From contig NZ_JBCLNF010000006.1 in assembly GCF_039062465.1 (NCBI RefSeq), forward strand, positions 12,214-76,213: a DNA stretch of 64,000 bases, given 5' to 3'. The position numbers and the translations under genes are program-made. The stretch comes from Parolsenella sp958406235 (GTDB lineage Bacteria; Actinomycetota; Coriobacteriia; Coriobacteriales; Atopobiaceae). Every line of letters begins with the position of its first letter. Positions within the stretch are counted from its first letter, which is position 1. The notes beneath the pieces were generated by a model. The model searched no databases. It saw only the letters and a list, made by a program, of their open reading frames with translations, and was not told the origin of the DNA. Shown in pieces: positions 17,949-26,785 of this stretch.

Positions 17949-18737
17949 ATGGGCTTTTTTGACAACATCAAGGACGCAGTCCAGGACCATCTCCGTCCCC
18001 AGGACAACCGTCAGGATGACTACTACGAAGACGAGTACGACGACTACGACGAGCCGTATGACGGCGATGCGGGCTACTACGACGATGCCCCGCAGCGTGG
18101 CGACCGCTACGCTGACCGCGGACAGCAGCAGCAAGGCTCCGGTCTTCTCGGCAACCCTTCGCGTCCGGACGCTGACAGCATCAGTGTCTACACGCGTTCC
18201 GGCCGTCACCTCTCTGGCGACGACTTTGGTCGCGCCGGCGACGTCTATGGCTCCAACAACGCCTACGGCTCCGACGGCGCATATCGTGCCGCGGATGACT
18301 CCTGGCGCAAGGACGACGCCGCCCCTCGCGACTACCTTGCCGACACGCGCACCGATGAGCCCAGCTCCTTCGTGCCTCCCGCGACTCAGCCCGGCGTCTT
18401 TGGCGCCACGGGTAACACGCCTGGTGACGTGGGCCTGACTGCCGTTCCGCGCGTCACGAGCGGCAAGCTTCCGGCGTACGTTCTCAAGCCCACGAGCTAT
18501 GACGACGTCCAAACTGTGGTCCGTCGCGTCCGCACCAACCAGCCCGTGGTGCTCTCCTTCAAGAACCTCAAGATCGAGGTCGCCAAGCGCATCCTCGACT
18601 TCAGCTTTGGCCTTGCCTGCGGCATCGACGGCTCGGTCGAGGAGCTCGGAGACCGCGTCTTCGTCGTGCTTCCGCAAGGCGTCGAGCTCTCCGAGACCGA
18701 CAGGGCGAAGCTCACCCGCGAGGGTCTCGCCCGCTAG
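17949..18737 (+). CDS. sepF: Cell division protein SepF
   Basis: Membrane anchor and bundler of FtsZ in Gram-positive bacteria. N-terminal amphipathic helix MGFFDNIKDAVQDHL, then a long acidic Tyr/Asp-rich disordered linker (about residues 18-165), then the SepF fold with the block VVLSFKNLKIEVAKRILDFSFGLACGIDG and a VFVVLPQGVELS strand. The linker makes it longer (~262 residues) than B. subtilis SepF (~150). The ATG at 17949 is preferred over the in-frame one at 17937 because GGAG lies six bases before it and the product then begins with the family's MGFF motif. Confidence 0.93.
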   Translation: MGFFDNIKDAVQDHLRPQDNRQDDYYEDEYDDYDEPYDGDAGYYDDAPQRGDRYADRGQQQQGSGLLGNPSRPDADSISVYTRSGRHLSGDDFGRAGDVYGSNNAYGSDGAYRAADDSWRKDDAAPRDYLADTRTDEPSSFVPPATQPGVFGATGNTPGDVGLTAVPRVTSGKLPAYVLKPTSYDDVQTVVRRVRTNQPVVLSFKNLKIEVAKRILDFSFGLACGIDGSVEELGDRVFVVLPQGVELSETDRAKLTREGLAR

Positions 18738-18761
18738 CTTTCCGCGCGCCTGTATTGTCCG

Positions 18762-18790
18762 GGGCGGTGGCTGCGTGCCACCGCCCTTAT
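18762..18790 (+). terminator. Terminator-like hairpin before proC
   Basis: Perfect 9-bp inverted repeat GGGCGGTGG/CCACCGCCC with a 7-nt loop followed by TTATGTTTG. It ends only 17 bases before the proC start, so it may terminate sepF transcription or act as an attenuator. Confidence 0.45.
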
Positions 18791-18803
18791 GTTTGGAGTT
18801 TGC

Positions 18804-19631
18804 ATGCCTGAGAACAACACCGCCCTTGCGGGCATCACGGTTGGCGTCATCGGTGCCGGTTCGATGGGTGGCGCCATCGCGCGCGGCCTCGTCGAGGCCG
18901 GCGCCATCGAGGGCTCCCGCGTCCTCGTCTGCGACCATAACGCCTCCAAGCTCGAGGCCCTCGCCGTCGAGGCGGGCGTGCGCGTGCTCGCCACGTCCGA
19001 CGCGCTCCTTGCCGAGCATCCCGATGTCGTGGTGCTCGCGGTGAAGCCGCAGGTCCTTGGTGCCCTTCTTGCTCAGAGCGCGCCCGCGCTCGCCGGCTCG
19101 CTCGTCGTCTCGATCGCCGCTGGCACGGCGCTCTCGACGCTCGAGGCCGCGCTCCCCGCGTGCCACGTCGTCCGCGTCATGCCCAACCTGCCCGTTTCCG
19201 TGCGCTCCGGTGCGTCCGCCGTTTGCGGTGGCAGCACGGCCACTCCCGCTGACATCGAGCTCGTTCGTGAGATGTTCGCCACGCTCGGCTCTGCCAAGGT
19301 CATGCGCGAGGACCAGCTTGACGCCGAGGGCGCCGTCGTGGGCTGCGCGCCTGCCTACTTTGCCCTCATGGTCGACGCGCTGACTCGTGCCGGCGTTCGC
19401 GCTGGTCTGCCTGCCGCCGCCGCTCGCGAGATGGTCAACGCCACGATGCTTGGCGTTGCGGAGAGCCTCGCCAAATCTGGCGAGCACCCCCGTGCCTACA
19501 TGGAGCGCGTGACCTCGCCTGGTGGCACCACCGCCGCTGCTCTCTTTGAGCTTGAGCCGGCCCTTACCGAGGGCGCCTATGCCGCCGTCGACGCCGCCCT
19601 CGCGCGTACGGCCGAGCTGGCGAGGGGTTAG
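18804..19631 (+). CDS. proC: Pyrroline-5-carboxylate reductase
   Basis: NAD(P)H enzyme for the last step of proline synthesis. About 275 residues. Rossmann loop GVIGAGSMGGAIARGL, VLAVKPQVL, and the C-terminal family signature in LDAEGAVVGCAPAYFALMVDALTRAGVRAGL. Start at 18804 (MPENN) is favoured over an upstream Met at 18789 because TTTGGAG precedes it. It ends four bases before yggT, in the sepF-proC-yggT order often seen in Gram-positive division clusters. Confidence 0.95.
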   Translation: MPENNTALAGITVGVIGAGSMGGAIARGLVEAGAIEGSRVLVCDHNASKLEALAVEAGVRVLATSDALLAEHPDVVVLAVKPQVLGALLAQSAPALAGSLVVSIAAGTALSTLEAALPACHVVRVMPNLPVSVRSGASAVCGGSTATPADIELVREMFATLGSAKVMREDQLDAEGAVVGCAPAYFALMVDALTRAGVRAGLPAAAAREMVNATMLGVAESLAKSGEHPRAYMERVTSPGGTTAAALFELEPALTEGAYAAVDAALARTAELARG

Positions 19632-19635
19632 GCGC

Positions 19636-19914
19636 ATGGGTGTTTATCAGGTAGCCCGTGTCATTTCGTCACTGGTTGACTTCTATCAGTGGCTCGTCGT
19701 CATCTGGTGCATCATGTCGTGGTTTCCTCGCCGCGACGGCAGCCTCCTCGATGACGTCGCCACGGTGATCAACAGCTTGGTCGAGCCCTACGTGGGCATC
19801 TTCCGTCGCTTCGTCCCGCCCATCGGCGGCATGGACTTCTCGCCGATGATCGCCCTCTTCGTGCTCGTCGCTGCCGAGAGGGTGCTCTTCCAGCTCCTGT
19901 TCGCGCTCGCCTAG
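19636..19914 (+). CDS. yggT: YggT family membrane protein
   Basis: Small integral membrane protein of 92 residues with two hydrophobic segments flanking the conserved cytoplasmic block MSWFPRRDGSLLDDVATVINSLVEPY, followed by the RFVPPIGGMDFSP motif. Function is unsettled; the family is linked to division and osmotic tolerance. ATG at 19636 lies four bases after the proC stop. DivIVA and ileS, which often come next, are absent. Confidence 0.88.
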   Translation: MGVYQVARVISSLVDFYQWLVVIWCIMSWFPRRDGSLLDDVATVINSLVEPYVGIFRRFVPPIGGMDFSPMIALFVLVAAERVLFQLLFALA

Positions 19915-19921
19915 GACACGC

Positions 19922-20530
19922 ATGACCTCGCTCGCTACGCGCCATGTCATGCAGGCGAATAAGTCGAAGAACACGAAGCCCGAGCTCAAGGTTCGTGTGG
20001 CTCTCCGTGAGGCGGGCCTTGGCGGTTATAGGCTCCACTGGAAGGCCGCTCCCGGCAAGCCCGACGTGTCCTATCCGGGCAAGCGCGTCGCCATCTTCGT
20101 GAACGGCTGCTTCTGGCATCGCTGCCCCTTCTGCTCGACGCGCTCGCCCAAGAGCAACGTCGAGTTCTGGGAGGAGAAGTTCGCGCGTAACCGCGCCCGC
20201 GACGAGCGTGACGTAGACGAGCTCGTTCGCGCCGGATGGACGGTCCTCGTGGTCTGGGAGTGCCGCCTCAAGCGCTCTTGGGCGGAGTCGACGCTTGCCG
20301 AGCTCGTCCGTGAGGTGCGGCTCGCCGGTGTGGGTACCGCGCGCCCGCGTGCGGGCATATCCCCTGTCTCGAGTGAGGGCGTGCGCCCGAATCTCGTCTG
20401 GCCTCGTGGCGGTTCTGTGATAGTTATCGGCGCTCGCTCCACGCGTAGGCGTGTTCTCGCAGCTAGAAAGGTTCGCATGCGTCATAGTGGAAAGGGTGGC
20501 CCGCGAAGGGCCCACCCGCGTCGCCGCTAG
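19922..20530 (+). CDS. vsr: Very-short-patch-repair endonuclease (Vsr family), orphan
   Basis: Vsr-family DNA mismatch endonuclease, which nicks 5' of the T in T:G mismatches arising at methylated cytosines. Family blocks: RHVMQANKSKNTKPELKVR at the start, LHWKAAPGKPDVSYPGKRVAIFVNGCFWHRCP with the catalytic Asp and zinc-type His/Cys, and the tryptophan-rich WTVLVVWECRL. A normal Vsr is about 155 residues; this frame runs to 202 with a basic, low-complexity tail after VREVRLAG. No cytosine methyltransferase is encoded nearby. Seven bases after yggT. Confidence 0.85.
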   Translation: MTSLATRHVMQANKSKNTKPELKVRVALREAGLGGYRLHWKAAPGKPDVSYPGKRVAIFVNGCFWHRCPFCSTRSPKSNVEFWEEKFARNRARDERDVDELVRAGWTVLVVWECRLKRSWAESTLAELVREVRLAGVGTARPRAGISPVSSEGVRPNLVWPRGGSVIVIGARSTRRRVLAARKVRMRHSGKGGPRRAHPRRR

Positions 20531-20550
20531 CATGCTTGGAGGAGGCGAGC

Positions 20551-21417
20551 ATGTCGATCTACGTCACATCCGATATCCACGGCCATGTCCATGCGTTGGA
20601 CGAGGCGCTCAATGCCGCCGCTCCCGGTGGCGGTGACGTCGTCTACGTGCTTGGTGACCTGGTCGATCGCGGACCAGACCCCCTTGGCGTCATCTCGCTC
20701 GTGCGTTCGATTCCTGGCGTGCGCGTTCTCTTGGGAAACCACGAGCGCCTTATGCTCAATGCCATCGCCGCGACGGGAGATCCCGTTGACGGCGAGTTCT
20801 CGACCGCCCGTCTCGACTCCTCAAACTTCGTCGACTGGCTGAACTGGGTGCAGAACGGCGGGTCCGCGACGGCTTCCCAGCTTGAGACCCTCGATGCCGA
20901 GAGGTACGCGGAGGTGCTTGCCTGGGTCGCGGGGCTTCCGCTCTATGACGTGGTGCGCGCCGGCGAGCGCGACTACATCCTCACACATGCTGGCATCAAC
21001 AGCGCCGACTCTCAGGCATGGCGTGCGGACAACCCCGAGGCCGATCTCTCTGACTACGCGGTGCTCGAGAACTACCTAGCCCAGCGCGACGAGGAGGAGC
21101 TCCTCTGGGTGCGTGACTGGTTCTGGGGCATGCCCACCGGCCTTGTGGACTCCCAGGGCATGGGCCCCGTCGTCGTTGCTGGCCATACGCCTTCGATTTA
21201 CCTTTCCCGCCACTCTGACGACATGACCTCAGACTTCATGACGGAGGATGGCCACGGGAAGATTGTCGAGCTTGGCGCCCGGCCCGAGACGGGCGGTGTC
21301 GCGGACCGCATCGATATCGACTGCGCCGCCGCCGCGGGCTGGCCCGTCGGCCGCGTCGGCATCCTGCGCCTCGACGATCGCGAGGCCTGGTATGCAGACG
21401 TGAGGGAGGGGGAGTAG
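20551..21417 (+). CDS. Metallophosphoesterase (Ser/Thr phosphatase-like)
   Basis: Calcineurin-fold phosphoesterase. Metal-binding blocks are in order: SDIHGHVHAL (DxH), LGDLVDRGPDP (GDxxDRG), LLGNHERLML (GNHE), LTHAGINS, and VVAGHTP (GH). This is the PrpA/PrpB-like or symmetrical-ApaH-like subgroup; the substrate is unknown. 288 residues. ATG at 20551 chosen because GGAGGAGG lies just upstream. The stop overlaps the next gene's GTG. Confidence 0.85.
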   Translation: MSIYVTSDIHGHVHALDEALNAAAPGGGDVVYVLGDLVDRGPDPLGVISLVRSIPGVRVLLGNHERLMLNAIAATGDPVDGEFSTARLDSSNFVDWLNWVQNGGSATASQLETLDAERYAEVLAWVAGLPLYDVVRAGERDYILTHAGINSADSQAWRADNPEADLSDYAVLENYLAQRDEEELLWVRDWFWGMPTGLVDSQGMGPVVVAGHTPSIYLSRHSDDMTSDFMTEDGHGKIVELGARPETGGVADRIDIDCAAAAGWPVGRVGILRLDDREAWYADVREGE

Positions 21418-22712
21418 TGGAGGCCGCTCGCGTCCGTGCCGCCAATGCCTCCGAGGTCGTTTGCGCCGCGTGGGCATCGGAGCTTGTCCGTGGCGCCGCA
21501 TGGCTCGAGGACGTGGGTGCCAAGTGGGTGCGCCCGCATCGCTTCTGGCCCGAGCAGGAGCGTGCCCTCGGTAGCTGCGCCGCATGGTATCCCGGCATCT
21601 ATCGGCAGATGGCGCCGTGTTGTGCGGGTGTCCGTCTCGAGTTCGAGACAGACGCGAGCGAGCTCGTCCTCGAGATCGCCCTCGATGCGGAGCCTGCGGC
21701 GACGTCTCGCGTGCTTGCAGGTGTTGCCGAGAAGGGCCTCCTCGCCCCGAGCGCGCATGACGCGCTTGCGGTGGACGTCGATGGGAAGTGTCTCGCGGAC
21801 GTTCCGCTTGACGGGGTCGAGCTGCCTGCCGAGCGCGGGACTCGCGGCAGCGAGGTCGCCTTCGAGCTTGCTGCCGGTGCCGCCTCGGGCGACCTGCTCC
21901 AGCTCCCGGGCTTTGCGGATGCGAGCCGCGTCTGCGTGTGGCTTCCCGCCCTGAGGGGAGCCGGGCTTGGCCGTGTCCGCGGAAACGGCACCTTCCTGCG
22001 CCCGGTGGAGCGCGACGTGCCCGCCCGCCGTCTCCTCGTTCTCGGCGACTCCGTGGCCCAGGGCTTCGTGTGTGACTCTCCCGCAGCCTCTTGGCCCTCC
22101 ATCGTCGCCCGTGAGCGTGGCCTTGAACTCGTGAACCAGAGCGTCGGAGGTCAGGTCTTTCAGCCGAGCGCTCTCGTGGGCCTCGACCGTCTTGACGCCC
22201 CGGATGTCGTGATCGTGGCGCTGGGGGCAAACTACAGCTACGGCCGGGCCTCCGTCGCAGTCGTTTCTCGCGAGGTCGCCGAGTACCTTTCGCGCGTTGA
22301 CGTGCTCTGGCCGGATGCCTCGCTTCTCGTCATGGTTCCACCTGCTGGGGGAAAGACGTCCGTGCCTGGTAGCTGCTATCCTTTCATCGGCAAGATCATC
22401 GGCGACGCCGTCGCTCGCGTACGCGCCCGTCGCGTCTCTGAGGGGCGCGCCGCGGTGTATGAAGTCGTGCAGCCGGAGCTTGGCGAGGAGCTCCTCTCTG
22501 ACGCGGATGGCCACCCAACGGCGGAAGGCTCACGTATTCTCGCGGACTTCGTCGGCGCCCGCCTCGACGAGTTGCTCGAATGCACTTGCCTGCGCGACTT
22601 TGGCCAGTTCGGCCGTTGTGGCGCCTGCCTTGGTACGGCTGCAACCCCAGAAGATGCCATCGCGGGTGAGCAAGACGATGACCCCGCGGACTCGATTAAA
22701 GACGAGGAGTAA
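21417..22712 (+). CDS. SGNH/GDSL-type esterase with N-terminal accessory domain
   Basis: 431-residue cytoplasmic-looking protein (no signal peptide). The first ~200 residues form a beta-rich accessory region. The SGNH hydrolase domain follows from about residue 203: block I VLGDSVAQGF (nucleophile Ser), Gly in VGGQVFQPS, block III VALGANYSY (GxN), and block V DADGHPTAEGS (Asp-x-x-His form). Substrate unknown; could be an esterase or carbohydrate deacetylase. A C-terminal Cys cluster (CTCL...CGAC, about residues 383-399) is unusual. Overlaps the preceding phosphoesterase by one base and precedes the next gene by three. Confidence 0.75.
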   Translation: MEAARVRAANASEVVCAAWASELVRGAAWLEDVGAKWVRPHRFWPEQERALGSCAAWYPGIYRQMAPCCAGVRLEFETDASELVLEIALDAEPAATSRVLAGVAEKGLLAPSAHDALAVDVDGKCLADVPLDGVELPAERGTRGSEVAFELAAGAASGDLLQLPGFADASRVCVWLPALRGAGLGRVRGNGTFLRPVERDVPARRLLVLGDSVAQGFVCDSPAASWPSIVARERGLELVNQSVGGQVFQPSALVGLDRLDAPDVVIVALGANYSYGRASVAVVSREVAEYLSRVDVLWPDASLLVMVPPAGGKTSVPGSCYPFIGKIIGDAVARVRARRVSEGRAAVYEVVQPELGEELLSDADGHPTAEGSRILADFVGARLDELLECTCLRDFGQFGRCGACLGTAATPEDAIAGEQDDDPADSIKDEE

Positions 22713-22715
22713 CCC

Positions 22716-23870
22716 ATGACCGAGAATGCCACCAGGAATCCCATCGCCTCTCTGGCCAGCGAGGCCTTTGCCCATGAATACGCTCGTCTCCTTAAGGATT
22801 CCGAGGACGTCTCCCACGACCTCGCCTGGGCCGAGAGCTACCTCGCGAGCACCCGCGCGGGCCTCGGGGACGAGCCCGTTGCCTGGTCGAGCGAGCCCGT
22901 CTTCGTTGACGGCAACGGCCTAGAGCGGCTCGAGACCTTCTCCAACATCGCCTATTCCGTCCTCGACAAGGCATTGCGTGCCTTTCGCAACAACGGGGAC
23001 TTTCGTGCCCTGTTTGGCATGGACGCCGCGACGGAGCGCCTGTGCTGCCTCGATACCGGCTATGAGCGCCAGGCGCCCATCGTGCGCTTCGACATCGCCT
23101 TTGGCGATGACGGCGCCGCCCAGCTCTTCAACGTGGCGACTGCTGCGGCGAGGGGCGTCGTCGACGCTGACGAGGTGACGCGCGCCTGGAGGCGCTCCAG
23201 CATCTTCACCGAGTTCGAGCGTCGTCACCAGACCTTGTCCGCCTTTGACCTTACCGAGGCGTGCGTCGACTCCGTGCTCGACGTCTACCGCGCCTGGGCG
23301 GGCCCGGGCTTCCCGGACACCAACCCCGGCGACGACTACACCTACGGCGATGAGACGATGAGCCTCTCCATCGTGGGCGACCGCGCAAACACTGACATGA
23401 ACGAGATCGAGCGCTTCATCACGCTCTTCCGTGACCGTGGCGTGCACGCTCGCTTCGCCGACGTCTCCGAGCTTTCGATTCGAGAGGTGCGTCCGGGCCG
23501 CGTCCGCCTCGTCGACGGTGACGGCCCCATCGCCTGCGTTTGGCGCCGCGTCGACCTCGGGAGGATTCTCGAGATTGGCGGAGCGGGCCTCCACGCGCTT
23601 GTCCAGGCGGCGGAGCGCAACGTCGCCTGCCTCGTGGGCGGCATGCGCACCTGGCCGCTGGCGTCTCCCCAGTTCGTCTCCGCTCTCACGAGCGAGGCCT
23701 TCTCCCGTGAGCTCTCCTCGAGCGAGCTCGAGCTCGTGAGGGGCTTTGCCTCCTGGAGCGATGCGCCGGAGCATGGCTGCGACACGCTGAGCGTCTTCGT
23801 CTTCAATGGCCGCTTTGCCGGCATGAGCGTCGAGACCGACGGGCTCCGTCGTCCCTGCTACCTCGTCTAG
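22716..23870 (+). CDS. Protein resembling part of circularly permuted ATP-grasp enzymes
   Basis: 384 residues, no confident assignment. The order of blocks resembles the N-terminal half of circularly permuted ATP-grasp/glutathionylspermidine-synthase-like proteins: a domain with IVRFDIAFGDDGAAQLFNVATAA (cf. R-x-D-x-x-x-x-x-x-G-x-x-x-x-x-E-x-N), then SIVGDRANTDMNEIERFITLF, an ACVWRRVDLG strand, and ELELVRGFASWSD where the family has a P-W-T motif. The lysine/glycine-rich ATP-binding half normally following is not there. It could be a non-catalytic remnant or a partner of the adjacent SGNH hydrolase. Confidence 0.45.
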   Translation: MTENATRNPIASLASEAFAHEYARLLKDSEDVSHDLAWAESYLASTRAGLGDEPVAWSSEPVFVDGNGLERLETFSNIAYSVLDKALRAFRNNGDFRALFGMDAATERLCCLDTGYERQAPIVRFDIAFGDDGAAQLFNVATAAARGVVDADEVTRAWRRSSIFTEFERRHQTLSAFDLTEACVDSVLDVYRAWAGPGFPDTNPGDDYTYGDETMSLSIVGDRANTDMNEIERFITLFRDRGVHARFADVSELSIREVRPGRVRLVDGDGPIACVWRRVDLGRILEIGGAGLHALVQAAERNVACLVGGMRTWPLASPQFVSALTSEAFSRELSSSELELVRGFASWSDAPEHGCDTLSVFVFNGRFAGMSVETDGLRRPCYLV

Positions 23871-23932
23871 GATTAGTGTCCGCGGCGTGGTGTAGAGTGG
23901 GGAATGTCATCGACGACACCTCTGGAGGAGCC

Positions 23933-25165
23933 ATGTCCAGTCGCATCAATCTCTGCGCGCCCACGCTAAGGGAGACCCTCTCGAGTGAGGTCGCCGCCGC
24001 CGTGCTCGAGCAGCGCTCGCACGGGGGCATGAGTCCCTACGCCACTCCCAACGAGGCGGCCGTGCGCCGTCGCGATGACGCACGCGACCGCGATGGGGCG
24101 GAGCGCCCGGCTTTCATCCGTGACTCGGAGAAGATCATCCACCTGCCCGCCTATAACCGTCTGGCGGGCAAGACGCAGGTCTACTCGCTGCGCGCCAACG
24201 ACGATATCTCGCGTCGCGGCCTCCACGTGCAGCTCGTGAGCCGCGTTGCGAGGGACATAGGCCTGTCCCTCGGCCTCAACCTCGACCTCATCGAGGCGAT
24301 CGCCCTCGGCCACGATGTCGGCCACACGCCGTTCGGCCATGCAGGAGAGCGCTTCCTGAATGACGCCTACCATGCGCGCACGGGCCGCTGGTTCTTCCAC
24401 AACGTCCAGAGCGTGCGCGTTCTCGATGTCCTCTCCGGGCGTAACCTCGCCCTCCAGACGCTCGATGGCGTGATCTGCCACAACGGCGAGTGCGAGCGCC
24501 AGGTGTTCGAGACGAGCGACCTCTCGAGCTTCGATGACCTTGATGCCGTGGTCTCCGGCTGTTGGAAGACGGGGGAGGGCGCCATCGGCCATCTCCGTCC
24601 CATGACGCTCGAGGGGTGTGTCGTCCGCGTGAGCGATATCATCGCCTATGTGGGTAAGGACCGCCAGGACGCCATCGCCGCTGGCTTCGTGACGGAGGAT
24701 TCCTTCGACGATGGCCTTGGCGGTGCCTATAACTCGTGGGCCCTCGGTGCCTTCATCACGGACATCATCGAGCATAGCTTTGGCCGTGACCGCATCGAGA
24801 TGAGCGAGGAGGCCTTCGCGGAGATGCGCCGCGCCAAGCGGGAGAACTTCGAGAAGATATACAACGCGAGCGAGCTCAACGGCGAGCGCGCGGAGGAAAT
24901 CTCTGCGCTCTTCGCCCGCGTGTACGATCGCATGCTCGATGACCTGCGCGCCGGTGACGAGTCGAGCCCGATCTTCCGGCACCATATCGTCGACGTCGAG
25001 CGAGCCCTGTCATACTACGGCCAGACCTATCGCTGGCAGGACGACCTCGACCTCACGGTGGTCGATTACATCTCCAGCATGACAGATGACTACTTCGTTG
25101 CCCTCGCGCAGAACCTCTTCCCCGAGTCCGAGGCCCTGTTCCGCCGCCGCGGCTACTTCTGCTAG
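23933..25165 (+). CDS. dgt: Deoxyguanosinetriphosphate triphosphohydrolase-like HD protein
   Basis: HD-domain dNTP triphosphohydrolase family; members cleave dNTPs to nucleoside and triphosphate. 410 residues. NRLAGKTQVYSL, HD motif in AIALGHDVGHTPFGHAGERFLN (H and D metal ligands), and HNGECERQVFE. ATG at 23933 is chosen because TGGAGGAG precedes it. A weak -10 (TAGAGT) lies about 38 bases upstream. Substrate specificity (dGTP or mixed) cannot be read from sequence. Confidence 0.88.
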   Translation: MSSRINLCAPTLRETLSSEVAAAVLEQRSHGGMSPYATPNEAAVRRRDDARDRDGAERPAFIRDSEKIIHLPAYNRLAGKTQVYSLRANDDISRRGLHVQLVSRVARDIGLSLGLNLDLIEAIALGHDVGHTPFGHAGERFLNDAYHARTGRWFFHNVQSVRVLDVLSGRNLALQTLDGVICHNGECERQVFETSDLSSFDDLDAVVSGCWKTGEGAIGHLRPMTLEGCVVRVSDIIAYVGKDRQDAIAAGFVTEDSFDDGLGGAYNSWALGAFITDIIEHSFGRDRIEMSEEAFAEMRRAKRENFEKIYNASELNGERAEEISALFARVYDRMLDDLRAGDESSPIFRHHIVDVERALSYYGQTYRWQDDLDLTVVDYISSMTDDYFVALAQNLFPESEALFRRRGYFC

Positions 25166-25186
25166 CTCACGCCGCCGGCTACGTCA

Positions 25187-25199
25187 TACAATCGGTCCC
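25187..25199 (+). promoter_or_regulatory. Candidate -10 element for a leaderless rarA transcript
   Basis: TACAAT at 25187-25192 ends seven bases before the rarA ATG at 25200, and the intervening bases hold no Shine-Dalgarno sequence. If used, transcription would begin at or next to the start codon. No good -35 box is visible. Confidence 0.35.
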
Positions 25200-26768
25200 A
25201 TGGATACTCTTTTTTCAGAAGTTGAGCGCTACAAGCGCAACATGAACGCGCCCCTGGCGGTTCGCATGCGCCCCCAGACCCTCGCGGATTACGTGGGCCA
25301 GGAGCAGGCGGTCGGCCCGGACTCATGGCTGCGCCGTGCCATCGAGCATGACGTCCTCTCGAGCGTCCTGCTCTACGGCCCCGCCGGCACCGGCAAGACG
25401 ACGCTTGCGCGCATTATCGCCAACACCACTCACGCGGAGTTCGTCGAGGTCTCGGCGATCACGGGCACGGTCAAGGACCTCCGTCGCGAGATCGAGGCGG
25501 CGGAGTCCCGCCTCATGACGCGCGGCCTGCGCACGATACTCTTCGTGGACGAGATCCATCGCTTTAACCGCTCCCAGCAAGACGCCCTGCTCCATGCGGT
25601 CGAGGATCGCATCGTCATCCTCGTGGGCGCCACCACGGAGAACCCTTACTTCGAGGTGAATTCCGCCCTCATCTCGCGCAGCCGCGTGGTCGAGCTGATT
25701 CCTCTCGATGACTCCGCGATTGGCCTTCTGGTGGACCGCGCCCTCGCGTCCGAACATGGCCTGCGCGGCCTGTTCTCCCTCGATGACGACGCTCGCACCG
25801 AGATCGTTCAGCTTGCCGGTGGAGATGCGCGCTCCGCCCTGACCACGCTCGAGCTCGCGAGCCAGATGGCACTTCCCGCGGGAGCGAAGGTCACGCCCGA
25901 GGGGGAGATCCTCCTCGAGGGTGGCTCCATGCTCGCGCGCGACGCCGGCGATTCTGAGGCGCCTCTCCGCATTACCCGCGAGAACGTGACCGAGGCAAAT
26001 CCCCGCCGTGGGCTTCCCTATGACAAGTCCGGCGACATGCACTACGACATCATCTCCGCCTTCATCAAGTCGATGCGCGGCAGCGACCCGGATGCCGTCC
26101 TCTACTGGCTCGCCCGCATGATCGACGCGGGGGAGGACCCGAAGTTCATCGCCCGTCGCATCATGATCCACGCGAGCGAGGACGTGGGCAACGCGGATCC
26201 GCAGGCGATTCTCGTGGCGGAGGCCGCCTTCAAGAGCGCCGAGGTCATTGGCTATCCGGAGTGCCGCATTAACCTCGCCCAGGCGGCGCTCTACGTGTGC
26301 CTCGCGCCTAAGAGCAACGCCTGCGAGGCGGGTATCGACGCCGCGCTCGCCGAGGTCCGCCACGGGCCGCGTCGCGAGGTGCCCAATCACCTGCGTGACC
26401 GTCACCGTCCGGGCTCGGATTCCTATGGCCCCTACCTCTACCCGCATAACTATCCGGAGGGGTGGGTCGAGCAGCAGTACCTGCCGGACGGTCTCGAGCG
26501 TGGCCAGTTCTTTAGCCCGAGCGGTCGCGGCTGGGAGGCCTGGCGACTTGACGTCACGTCTTCCGGTCGAACGGGGGCGACGCCGCGCGAGGTGGAGGTT
26601 CCGCCCGCGTCTGCCGGGGATGGCTCGGCCGCGTCGACGCGCCAGGTGCCCGAACCTGCCGCACCGGCACCCCAGGCTGCTGGCGCCGCTGCGCCCGAGC
26701 CCGCATCGCCCGAGGCAGGCCAGGCGTCTGCGCCGGAGTCCCAAACCCAAGACAGCGCCGAAGAGTAG
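25200..26768 (+). CDS. rarA: Replication-associated recombination protein A (RarA/MgsA AAA ATPase)
   Basis: Clamp-loader-like AAA+ ATPase acting at stalled replication forks. 522 residues. Walker A LLYGPAGTGKTTLARII, Walker B TILFVDEIHRFNRSQQDALL, sensor GATTENPYFEVNSALISRSR, arginine-rich DMHYDIISAFIKSMRGSDPDAVLYWLARM, and C-terminal PNHLRDRHRPG...YPHNYPEGWVEQQYLPDGL, all diagnostic for RarA. About 75 Ala/Pro/Glu-rich residues at the C-terminus are an extension. ATG at 25200 gives the usual MDTLF start; the open upstream frame overlaps dgt and is not RarA-like. Confidence 0.95.
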   Translation: MDTLFSEVERYKRNMNAPLAVRMRPQTLADYVGQEQAVGPDSWLRRAIEHDVLSSVLLYGPAGTGKTTLARIIANTTHAEFVEVSAITGTVKDLRREIEAAESRLMTRGLRTILFVDEIHRFNRSQQDALLHAVEDRIVILVGATTENPYFEVNSALISRSRVVELIPLDDSAIGLLVDRALASEHGLRGLFSLDDDARTEIVQLAGGDARSALTTLELASQMALPAGAKVTPEGEILLEGGSMLARDAGDSEAPLRITRENVTEANPRRGLPYDKSGDMHYDIISAFIKSMRGSDPDAVLYWLARMIDAGEDPKFIARRIMIHASEDVGNADPQAILVAEAAFKSAEVIGYPECRINLAQAALYVCLAPKSNACEAGIDAALAEVRHGPRREVPNHLRDRHRPGSDSYGPYLYPHNYPEGWVEQQYLPDGLERGQFFSPSGRGWEAWRLDVTSSGRTGATPREVEVPPASAGDGSAASTRQVPEPAAPAPQAAGAAAPEPASPEAGQASAPESQTQDSAEE

Positions 26769-26785
26769 TCTGCGCGCGGACGGGT

